This document shows positions 8,517-16,241 of a stretch of DNA of 64,000 nt, piece after piece; within the stretch, counting starts at the first letter, position 1; every line of letters begins with the position of its first letter. This DNA is from Phyllobacterium brassicacearum (GTDB lineage: Bacteria; Pseudomonadota; Alphaproteobacteria; Rhizobiales; Rhizobiaceae). A program made the translations under genes and the position numbers. The DNA is taken from positions 1-64,000 of the forward strand of contig NZ_PGGO01000018.1 in NCBI RefSeq assembly GCF_003010955.1, read 5' to 3'. The notes beneath the pieces are model-generated. The model was not told the DNA's origin. It saw only the letters and a program-made list of their open reading frames with translations, and searched no databases.

Positions 8517-9242
8517 TCAAGCACGACTTTTCAGATATTGCGGCAGTTCGGCAATGGAACCAAGGATTGCGTCGCTGAGCGGGCCAAGATCGTCGAGCGT
8601 GCTGTTACCGGACAATACGCCGATGGCCAGCCCGGCGCCTGCCGCATGAGCCATTTCGAGGTCATGGGCATTATCGCCGACCATGGCGATCACATCCGGC
8701 TTCAGGCCGGTTCTGGTAGCGAAAAGGTGCAGCTGGTCCGCATGCGGTTTGGCACGCGTCACTGAATCATAGCCAATGATGGCACTGAACAATGCCGTCA
8801 GGCCCAATGCCCCCGCGGTTGCCCGTGCTCCTGCCTCCGAATCATTGGTGGCGATCCCGAGCACAAAGCCCTGTGCCACCAGCGCTTCGAGCGTTTCCCG
8901 TAGTCCTTCGATGCCGACGGCGCGGCGGGAGCCTTCCCGTACCGCGTAGTCGTCGTAAGCGCGAATGCGTTCGCGCTTTTCAGCGAGCGTCAGTTCCGGA
9001 TGCCACAGATCGACGATGTCGTGGATTGTGCCGGCGGCAACAACAGAGCCGCCACGGAACTTTTCCATTTCCCAGTCGTAACCGCCAGCTTCGACAAGTG
9101 CCCGCGCCCGTGCCTCATCGCCATCGGCAGCCTTGTGCGCCAGCTCCATGGTGATGCCGAACCAGGTGCGGTTGAAATCAACCAGTGTGCCATCCTTGTC
9201 GAACAGGATGCCGCGGATCTGTGATGAGCCGGCGGTTGCCAT
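8517..9242 (-). CDS. HAD-superfamily hydrolase, phosphoglycolate phosphatase-like
   Basis: A 241-residue HAD phosphatase. Motif I is FDKDGTLVDF (nucleophile Asp near residue 15), motif II is the Thr in GIATND, motif III the Lys in TRAKPHADQL, and motif IV is MVGDNAHDLEMA. A helical cap of subclass C1 lies between motifs I and II. Substrate is unknown; Gph-like phosphoglycolate or other small phosphoesters are typical. Its start codon overlaps the stop of the AstE-like gene by one base (TGATG), so the two are translationally coupled in a pgi-led operon. Confidence 0.85.
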   Translation of the reverse strand: MATAGSSQIRGILFDKDGTLVDFNRTWFGITMELAHKAADGDEARARALVEAGGYDWEMEKFRGGSVVAAGTIHDIVDLWHPELTLAEKRERIRAYDDYAVREGSRRAVGIEGLRETLEALVAQGFVLGIATNDSEAGARATAGALGLTALFSAIIGYDSVTRAKPHADQLHLFATRTGLKPDVIAMVGDNAHDLEMAHAAGAGLAIGVLSGNSTLDDLGPLSDAILGSIAELPQYLKSRA

Positions 9243-10294
9243 CAGGCTTCCAGCGAGCCGGGCCTGGCGTTGTCGGACCGTTTCGTGCCCAGCAATTTCA
9301 TCAGGTCATCGCCGCGGCGCGTGTAGCGATGACTGCGGCGTGTGAGAATCCGCCCGGCCTGGGGAGCCGTCAGTGTGATGTCGCCGCCCGGATCACCAGG
9401 GATGGTCACTACTGTCACGAGCTTCGCACCGGCCTCTACCTCATCGCCGATGTCGGCATGGAACAGGATCATGCCTCCTTGTGGGGCGCGAATCATTTCG
9501 ACATTCTCGAGCGGGGTGACAGGACCGTTGAAATCGACCTTCAATTCGACGCTGCTGTCACTGATGACACCGCGATGGACGAGGAAGCGATAGAGGCCTT
9601 CGGCATCGGATTTGCCCGTTTCGATGTCGACGTCGTTCAGGCCGCGGAATTCCACCGTGGTGACGGCGCGCGCCTTGCGCTGCGCCTCCGGCAGCTGGAG
9701 AACAGGATGGGTGCAGGCTTCCTCGAATGCTGCATCGGCCGTGCTGTCCCAGGACAGGATGGCCGTCGATCCGAGAGCGGAAGCGAGGTCGTACATCTCC
9801 GGCAGGAAAGCCTTGTGGACATAGAGATAGCTTTCGCTTTCGTCATCGCAATGCAGATCGAGCACGATCTCATGCGGCAAGGCCAGACGCAGAAGCTGTG
9901 CCTTCAGCCGCTCGGCGAGGGATTTCGGCGCATCGATCGCCGGGAGTGCCGCAGTGTCGAAGGTTTCAAGCAGCGGGAAGGAGCGGTTGAAGTTGACGTT
10001 GGAGAAGAATTCGAAACGGCCAAGGTGGTGATGCGCCAGCCACTGCGCAGAGCCGATTGGATTGGCCTGCGGCACCACGGTGATATTGCCGGCGACGCGG
10101 CCCTCCTTCTCGGCCTTTTCAAGCATGGGAATGAGAAAATGCAGCGCGGCCTGCCCCGGCAATTCCGAACCGTGCAAGGAGGATTGCAGATAGGCCGCCA
10201 CGGCCATTTCATTCCTGCCTTCGAAGCGCAGCACGCGCAATTCGATTGAGTTGCCCGGCACATCGCCGGCCAGCGTGATCGTTTCCGTCTTCAT
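9242..10294 (-). CDS. succinylglutamate desuccinylase/aspartoacylase family zinc hydrolase
   Basis: A 350-residue metallo-carboxypeptidase-like protein. The start is ATG 10294 (MKTETITLAG), directly after another ATG at 10297, with GGAAGAG just upstream. Zinc ligands are visible as HGSE in QSSLHGSELPGQAAL and the His of VLDLHCDDES. The N-terminal third recalls succinylglutamate desuccinylase and aspartoacylase; the C-terminal part (PQGGMILFHADIGDEVEAG) is a biotinyl/lipoyl-like beta domain common in this subgroup. It hydrolyses an amide of an N-acyl amino acid, substrate unknown. It sits between pgi (37-base gap) and the HAD gene (1-base overlap). Confidence 0.85.
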   Translation of the reverse strand: MKTETITLAGDVPGNSIELRVLRFEGRNEMAVAAYLQSSLHGSELPGQAALHFLIPMLEKAEKEGRVAGNITVVPQANPIGSAQWLAHHHLGRFEFFSNVNFNRSFPLLETFDTAALPAIDAPKSLAERLKAQLLRLALPHEIVLDLHCDDESESYLYVHKAFLPEMYDLASALGSTAILSWDSTADAAFEEACTHPVLQLPEAQRKARAVTTVEFRGLNDVDIETGKSDAEGLYRFLVHRGVISDSSVELKVDFNGPVTPLENVEMIRAPQGGMILFHADIGDEVEAGAKLVTVVTIPGDPGGDITLTAPQAGRILTRRSHRYTRRGDDLMKLLGTKRSDNARPGSLEA

Positions 10295-10331
10295 CATTCT
10301 CTTCCCGATAACCCCGTCTGTAACCTTGGCC

Positions 10332-11984
10332 TTATTTATCGCGACGCTTGCGCAGGTGCGCGACAAGCCCTTGCGTGGAAGCGTCCTTGTCCTTCGGCTT
10401 GACCTCGCCGGAAACGACCGGCAGCAGTTCGGTCGCCAGCTCCTTGCCAAGTTCCACGCCCCACTGATCGAAGGCGTTGATGCCGAAAAGCTGCGCCTCG
10501 ACAAAGACGCGATGCTCGTAGAGCGCTATGAGGCGCCCGAGCGTGTAAGGATCGAGCTTGTCGTGGATGATGGTGATCGACGGCCGGTTGCCGGTGAAGA
10601 CCCGGTGCGGCGCGATCCGCTTCACTTCCGACTTCGGCAGGTTCTTGGCCTTGAGCTGCGCTTTGGCTTCTTCCAATGTGCGGCCCTTCATTAGGGCTTC
10701 GGACTGGGCGAGGCAGTTGGCGAGCAGCATCTCATGCTGATTGTCGAGGTGCGGCTCGTGTCCCTTGGCGGCGACGATGAATTCGACCGGGATAGTATCA
10801 GTGCCCTGGTGCAGAAGCTGGAAGAAGGCGTGCTGGCCGTTGGTGCCGGGCTCGCCCCATACGACTGGGCCTGTTGGGCCGGAAACCGGCTTGCCATCGA
10901 CTGTGACACCCTTGCCGTTCGATTCCATGTCGAGCTGCTGCAGATAGGCGGGAAGCCTGGAGAGGCGCTGATCGTAAGGGATGACAGCGCGGCTGGTATA
11001 GCCGGAAATGGCGCGGTGCCAATAGCCGACGAGACCGAGCATCATCGGTAGGTTCTTGGACAGTGCTGCCTTGCGGAAATGCTCGTCCATTGAATGGGCG
11101 CCGTCGAGGAAGCGGCCGAAATTCTCCGGGCCGATGGCGATCATCAGCGGCAGGCCGATGGCTGACCAGATCGAATAGCGGCCGCCGACCCAATCCCAAA
11201 AGCCGAAGATGCGGTCTGCAGGAATGCCGAAGGCGTCGATCTTGTCGAGCGCCGTCGAGACAGCAGCGAAATGCTGCCCGACGGCCGTTTCGCCCAGCGC
11301 GTCGGCGATCCATTTGCGTGCCGCCTTGGCGTTGGTCATGGTCTCGATGGTGGTGAATGTCTTCGACGCAACGATGACCAGTGTCGTCGCGGGATCAAGC
11401 CCGGCGAGCGTATCGGCGATGTGCGCGCCGTCGACATTGGAAACAAAATGGGCCTTCGGGCCATCATGGTATGGTGACATGGCGAGCGTCGCCATGGCAG
11501 GTCCGAGATCGGAACCGCCGATGCCGATATTGACGATGTCGGTGATCGGCTTGCCTTTCGAACCCTTGATCTCGCCTGACCGCAAGCCATTGGCAAAGGC
11601 GGACATGCGATCAAGCACATCCTTGACACCCGGCATGACATCCTCGCCATCGACCTTGATCGGTTTGCCGGAGCGATTGCGCAGGGCTATGTGCAGGACG
11701 GCGCGGCCTTCCGTATTGTTGATTGGTTTGCCGGCAAACATTGCGTCGCGGCGTTCTTCGACCTTGGCTGCTTTCGACAGATCGCCAAGCAGCGACAGTG
11801 CTTCGTCGTCGACGAGGCATTTCGACCAGTCGAGGAGCAGATCATCGAGCTGGAGTGAGTAGCGGGAAAAGCGCTTCGGATCATCGGCGAAGGCCACGCG
11901 CATATCTTTCGGCGCGCCCTTTTTCCAATGTGCTTTCAATGCCTGAACCGACCGCTTGAGGTCGTTCGCTTGTCCTGACGCCAT
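10332..11984 (-). CDS. pgi: glucose-6-phosphate isomerase
   Basis: A 550-residue enzyme, the normal length. Family signatures are clear: [34 protein letters not shown], and [15 protein letters not shown] near the C terminus. The phosphate-binding SIS region includes [13 protein letters not shown] and [13 protein letters not shown]. It interconverts glucose-6-phosphate and fructose-6-phosphate in central carbon metabolism in the cytoplasm. GGAGACAG precedes ATG 11984. It leads an operon with the AstE-like hydrolase and HAD phosphatase, a grouping whose metabolic logic is not obvious. Confidence 0.97.
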   Translation of the reverse strand: MASGQANDLKRSVQALKAHWKKGAPKDMRVAFADDPKRFSRYSLQLDDLLLDWSKCLVDDEALSLLGDLSKAAKVEERRDAMFAGKPINNTEGRAVLHIALRNRSGKPIKVDGEDVMPGVKDVLDRMSAFANGLRSGEIKGSKGKPITDIVNIGIGGSDLGPAMATLAMSPYHDGPKAHFVSNVDGAHIADTLAGLDPATTLVIVASKTFTTIETMTNAKAARKWIADALGETAVGQHFAAVSTALDKIDAFGIPADRIFGFWDWVGGRYSIWSAIGLPLMIAIGPENFGRFLDGAHSMDEHFRKAALSKNLPMMLGLVGYWHRAISGYTSRAVIPYDQRLSRLPAYLQQLDMESNGKGVTVDGKPVSGPTGPVVWGEPGTNGQHAFFQLLHQGTDTIPVEFIVAAKGHEPHLDNQHEMLLANCLAQSEALMKGRTLEEAKAQLKAKNLPKSEVKRIAPHRVFTGNRPSITIIHDKLDPYTLGRLIALYEHRVFVEAQLFGINAFDQWGVELGKELATELLPVVSGEVKPKDKDASTQGLVAHLRKRRDK

Positions 11985-12142
11985 ATCTGTCTCCTGAAAT
12001 CACGCTTGATGGTGGGCAAACTGCCACCGGAATCATTTTAGTTCAATCGACCGAAGGAAGAATCTCCGGCCTTTCCATTATACGGCAAGTCTGAGCTGCA
12101 AAAGCAGGCGGAACTGCGGCGCCGGGGCGCTTCTATTTATCT

Positions 12143-12153
12143 GAATATTATTC
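12143..12153. promoter_or_regulatory. small palindrome upstream of the CoxG gene
   Basis: GAATATTATTC, a perfect 4+3+4 palindrome followed by TAAAT, lies about 30 bases upstream of ATG 12184. It loosely resembles alphaproteobacterial iron-control boxes with a TTCTAAA half site, but only one half matches well. Confidence 0.25.
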
Positions 12154-12183
12154 TAAATTTGCTCCAAAAGGGAGGGTCTCAGC

Positions 12184-12627
12184 ATGGATTTGTCGGGAGA
12201 AGAACGGATTGCAGCTTCGCGTGATGCCGTATGGAAGGCCTTGAATGATACGGAGATCTTGAAGGCATGCATACCCGGTTGCGAAAGCCTTGAAAGAGTT
12301 TCGGATACGGAACTGGATGCTGTGGTCGGCGTCAAGATCGGGCCGGTCAAGGCGCGCTTCAACGGCAAGGTCGAACTGACCAATCTCAATCCGCCACTGT
12401 CCTACACGATCTCTGGTGAAGGCAAAGGTGGCGTTGCCGGATTTGCCAAGGGCGGTGCCGACGTGACCTTGACAGAGGAGGGCGCCGAAACAGTGCTGGC
12501 CTATGTGGTGAATGCGGATGTGGGCGGCAAGATCGCCCAGGTTGGCAGCCGGTTGATATCATCGACATCGAAGAAGCTGGCGACGCAGTTCTTTGAAAAC
12601 CTAAATGCGGCCGTCAGCGGAAGCTAG
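12184..12627 (+). CDS. CoxG/SRPBCC family protein (carbon monoxide dehydrogenase subunit G-like)
   Basis: A 147-residue SRPBCC-fold protein starting MDLSGEERIAASRDAVWKAL, with the typical CoxG segments ILKACIPGCESLERV and VGVKIGPVKARF. GGGAGGG at 12170-12176 precedes the ATG. CoxG proteins are linked to maturation or membrane anchoring of molybdenum hydroxylases, but no CO dehydrogenase-like subunits lie nearby, so this one may be a stand-alone lipid- or cofactor-binding protein. A GMC oxidoreductase gene follows 117 bases downstream on the same strand; cotranscription is possible. Confidence 0.85.
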   Translation: MDLSGEERIAASRDAVWKALNDTEILKACIPGCESLERVSDTELDAVVGVKIGPVKARFNGKVELTNLNPPLSYTISGEGKGGVAGFAKGGADVTLTEEGAETVLAYVVNADVGGKIAQVGSRLISSTSKKLATQFFENLNAAVSGS

Positions 12628-12744
12628 AGCGAATTCCCCTGCCCTGTCGCAATTTCCATAAGCCATGGCGGAAAGCCGTTTGGGTTTGTGGCGCTGAAGC
12701 CGGATATCCTGACCGCACGCGATTTCGCACCGGGTAAGGTATTC

Positions 12745-14358
12745 ATGCGCACTTTTGATTTTGTCATCGTCGGATCTGGATCGGCCGGTTCGGTCGTGGC
12801 GGAACGACTGTCCGCAGATGGGCGGTATTCGGTACTGGTTCTGGAAGCGGGCGGCAGCGACCGGCGATTCTTCGTGTCCATGCCACTTGGCTATGGCAAG
12901 ACGTTCTACGACAAATCGGTCAACTGGATGTATCGCGCTGAACCTGATCCAGGTCTCGGCGGCACTGCTGACTACTGGCCGCGCGGCAAGGTGCTCGGCG
13001 GATCAAGTTCAATCAATGCGATGGTCTATGTCCGCGGCGCGGCGGAAGACTTTGACGAGTGGCGCGACCGCGGGAATCCAGGCTGGGGCGCTTCCGACGT
13101 TTTGCCAGTCTTCCGCTCGCTTGAAAATCACGAAGGGCCATCGAACAGCCTTGGACGTGGTGGGCCGCTTGAAGTCACCGATTGCTCGGAGCTGTTCCAT
13201 CCGCTGGCAAATCAACTGATCAAGGCCGCCCAGGAAGCCGGGCTTGCCTATAATCCCGACTTCAACGGGGCGACGCAGGAGGGTGTCGGCGCGTTCCAGC
13301 TAACGACCAAGGGCGGACGGCGCATGTCCGCCGCTCGGGCATTCCTGCGGCCAGCGATGAAGCGACCAAACGTGACGGTCCTCACTGATGCCATGGTGAC
13401 CCGGATCACTTTCGACGGAGTGCGAGCGACCGGCGTCGAGTACGTGCGCCACGGCAAACGGGAGGCGGTCAAGGCGGGTCGGGAGGTTATCCTGTCCGGT
13501 GGGACGATCAATACGCCCCAATTGCTCGAGCTGTCTGGCGTCGGCGATGCAGCGCGTTTGCGTGGGCTTGGCATTCCCGTTGTGCAGCATAACGCCCAGG
13601 TTGGCGAAAACCTGCAGGATCACCTCGGCATCAACTATACCTACAAAGCCAACGTTCCTACGCTCAATCAGGTGCTCCGTCCATGGTGGGGCAAGGCGCT
13701 TGCTGGAATCGAGTATCTGCTGTTGCGGACCGGCCCGTTGTCGATCAGCATGAACCAGGGTGGCGGGTTCTTCCGCACCGACCCCTCGCGCAAGCGCGCC
13801 AACATGCAGCTCTATTTCCAGGCGTTCTCTACCGTGGTGCCCAAAGCCGGGGAGCGGCCGATTTTGACTCCAGATCCCTGGCCGGGCTTCTCGATCGGCC
13901 TTTCCAATTGTCGTCCGACAAGCGTCGGTTCGATTCATGTTCGCTCCGGCAATCCGCTGGAACAGCCGAGAATTGTGCCCAATGCATTTTCGACCGATCA
14001 CGATGTCGCGGAGGTGCTGGACGCCGTAAAATTCCTGCGCAAGGTCGCTGCAACGCCCACCATGTCCAGGCTGATCATCGAGGAACTTCTGCCGGGTCCT
14101 TGCTGTCAGAGCGACGCGGAATTGATCGCGGATTTCAGGAAGCGCAGCGGCACCGTGTACCACCCGGTTTCGACTTGCAGGATGGATCCGGATCCCTCGC
14201 AATCAGTCGTCGATCCGCGGCTTCGCGTGCATGGCATCGACCGGTTGCGCATCATCGACTGCTCGGTGTTTCCAAACATCATATCGGGCAATACCAACGC
14301 CGCGGCCATGATGGTCGGCGCAAAGGGGGCTGAGCTCGTGCTGGAGGATCAGAGCTAG
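12745..14358 (+). CDS. GMC-family FAD oxidoreductase (choline dehydrogenase-like)
   Basis: A 537-residue flavoprotein starting at ATG 12745 (MRTFDFVIVGSGSAG). The N-terminal Rossmann motif GSGSAGSVVAERL binds FAD; GMC signature 1 is PRGKVLGGSSSINAMVYVRG, signature 2 is SGGTINTPQLLELSGVG. The active-site region YHPVSTCRMD with the catalytic His and the downstream GNTNAAAMMVG are intact. Family members oxidise alcohols such as choline, glucose or polyethylene glycols. The substrate is not predictable and no betaine aldehyde dehydrogenase is adjacent, so betA is not assigned. Its stop overlaps the convergent antiporter gene by 4 bases. Confidence 0.9.
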   Translation: MRTFDFVIVGSGSAGSVVAERLSADGRYSVLVLEAGGSDRRFFVSMPLGYGKTFYDKSVNWMYRAEPDPGLGGTADYWPRGKVLGGSSSINAMVYVRGAAEDFDEWRDRGNPGWGASDVLPVFRSLENHEGPSNSLGRGGPLEVTDCSELFHPLANQLIKAAQEAGLAYNPDFNGATQEGVGAFQLTTKGGRRMSAARAFLRPAMKRPNVTVLTDAMVTRITFDGVRATGVEYVRHGKREAVKAGREVILSGGTINTPQLLELSGVGDAARLRGLGIPVVQHNAQVGENLQDHLGINYTYKANVPTLNQVLRPWWGKALAGIEYLLLRTGPLSISMNQGGGFFRTDPSRKRANMQLYFQAFSTVVPKAGERPILTPDPWPGFSIGLSNCRPTSVGSIHVRSGNPLEQPRIVPNAFSTDHDVAEVLDAVKFLRKVAATPTMSRLIIEELLPGPCCQSDAELIADFRKRSGTVYHPVSTCRMDPDPSQSVVDPRLRVHGIDRLRIIDCSVFPNIISGNTNAAAMMVGAKGAELVLEDQS

Positions 14359-15986
14359 CCGTACCTGGCTTCGAGGAGATCAATGTCACGGACCATCTTC
14401 GTGGCCATGGTGCTCTCGAGCCGCCTCGCCCGGACGAGCCGGTAGATTTCCTGCCGCTCCGCCTTCAGCGCAGTAATGTGCAGCAACTTCCCGATTTCCT
14501 CGCTGCGCGCAGCTTGCTCGCGCTCCTCACCAAGGTGCATGCGTTCATCGATACGCTTGCGGTAAAGCTCCATGATCTGCGCGGCCACATCGGCATAGGT
14601 ATCCGCGTCGGCGCGCCCTGCCGCAAGATCGTGCTGCGCTCGTTCGACCGCCATGATAGCTGCCTCGGCAGCCGCAATGCGCGCATAATCCTCTTGCTTT
14701 TGATGGGAATCCTCGATGGGCAAGTCAATGTTCTTGAGCAGGCGGGGAAGACAAATGCTCGCCATGATCAACGACAGGATGATCACGCCCGTTGCCAGGA
14801 AAATGACGAGATCGCGGGCGGGAAATAGGCTTCCGTCGGCAAGGAACAGAGGCAGTGTCAAAATGCCAGCAAGGGTAATTGCGCCGCGAACACCAGCAAA
14901 CGACATGGTGGCGATGAGCCGCCAGGTAGGACGCACCACGGCCTGCCGTTCGCTCGCCGGACGCGCCAAGGCGATGCGCCACGATGCCCAGATCCAGAGG
15001 AAGCGCAATGCGCCCAATGCGGAGTATATGATCACGACATAGAATAGCAGCCACCAGGGACTCGAACTCTCCGCCTGGACGTTCTCAACTGCACCAGAAA
15101 ATATGCCCGGCAGCTGTTCACCCAGGAGCACGAAGATAGTGCCATTGGCGGCGAACTGCACGGTGTCCCAAACGGCCGTGCGCCGAACTCTTGTCAATGC
15201 GAGGGACTGGGCGGTGATTTCGGAATAGCTCATGGTGATACCGGCAGCGACGGCAGCGAGAATGCCCGATGCATGGACATACTCGGCAAGAAGATAAGCG
15301 CCGAAAGGAATGAGCAGGCTGATGAGGATCTGCGAGCCACTCTCTTCGCCAAGATGCCGGGTCAGAAAGGCCTTGCCTCGAGTAACGCCGACTGTGACGC
15401 CAACCCCGATAGCGATACCGGCGAAAGCAAGCCAGAGGAAAGTAAGGAAGGCCTCGGATAATGAGAAAGACCCGGTGAGCATGGCCGCTACGGCAAAACG
15501 CATGCAGACGAGGCCGGACGCATCATTGAGTAGCGACTCGCCTTCAAGGATGTGCATCATACGCGACGGGATCGGCACGCGGGCAGCGATGGATGAGACG
15601 GCGATCGGGTCGGTCGGTGAGACGATTGCTGCCAGCGCAAAGGCCACCGGAAGCGGAACAGACGGGATCATCCAGTGAACGAGAAAGCCGAGGCCGACCA
15701 CTGTTAGGATGACAAGGCCAAGCGCCATCTCCAGAATGATGCCCTTGTCGCGGAACAGACCTTCCTTGGGGATGCGCCAGCCATCGAGGAACAGCAGCGG
15801 CGGCAGAAACAGCAGAAAAAAGATGTCCGGATCCAGCTCCACCCGAATGGTGGTCACCGAGGCAATTGCCGCGCCAAGCCCGATCTGCACCAGCGGCAGC
15901 GGCACCGGCACAGGCAACATGCGGATGATGGAATCACTGACCACAACGGCCAGCAACATCAGCAGGACAACTGTTATTGTTTCCAC
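14355..15986 (-). CDS. Na+/H+ antiporter, CPA1 (NhaP/YjcE-like)
   Basis: An integral membrane protein with about 12 hydrophobic segments. The key transport motif SPTDPIAVSSIAA and the downstream LEGESLLNDASG match CPA1 exchangers, where the Asp residues carry protons and sodium. A cytoplasmic helical tail of about 110 residues (DSHQKQEDYARIAAAEAAI...) follows. I favour a GTG start at 15986 (METITVVLLML); an ATG at 16058 would add 24 residues. It exports sodium in exchange for protons for pH and salt homeostasis. Convergent with the GMC gene and divergent from the acyl-CoA synthetase gene. Confidence 0.88.
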   Translation of the reverse strand: METITVVLLMLLAVVVSDSIIRMLPVPVPLPLVQIGLGAAIASVTTIRVELDPDIFFLLFLPPLLFLDGWRIPKEGLFRDKGIILEMALGLVILTVVGLGFLVHWMIPSVPLPVAFALAAIVSPTDPIAVSSIAARVPIPSRMMHILEGESLLNDASGLVCMRFAVAAMLTGSFSLSEAFLTFLWLAFAGIAIGVGVTVGVTRGKAFLTRHLGEESGSQILISLLIPFGAYLLAEYVHASGILAAVAAGITMSYSEITAQSLALTRVRRTAVWDTVQFAANGTIFVLLGEQLPGIFSGAVENVQAESSSPWWLLFYVVIIYSALGALRFLWIWASWRIALARPASERQAVVRPTWRLIATMSFAGVRGAITLAGILTLPLFLADGSLFPARDLVIFLATGVIILSLIMASICLPRLLKNIDLPIEDSHQKQEDYARIAAAEAAIMAVERAQHDLAAGRADADTYADVAAQIMELYRKRIDERMHLGEEREQAARSEEIGKLLHITALKAERQEIYRLVRARRLESTMATKMVRDIDLLEARYG

Positions 15987-16241
15987 GGCGAATCCAGTAT
16001 CGGTCAATAGAGCAAGATGAAGGAGGAGCACCTGCTTTGTCGAGGCGAACCGTGGCAACTTTGCGCCCGGATAATGCTCTTTGGGTGAATTGCACGAAAC
16101 AATTACACAACCATTTTTACGTTTACGTTAATGTAAATACTTGCGCAGGCGACACCTCTCGCAATAGATAGAATTGTTGAGTAGCATGTGCGGGGTTTTG
16201 GGGAACCGTACGGCTTCAAGAAAGCTAACTGGGAGGTTAAT

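Noticed and set aside
13300..14202. Minus-strand open frame inside the GMC gene
   Set aside because: The GMC protein has all its motifs in the plus frame; the opposite frame shows no family features.
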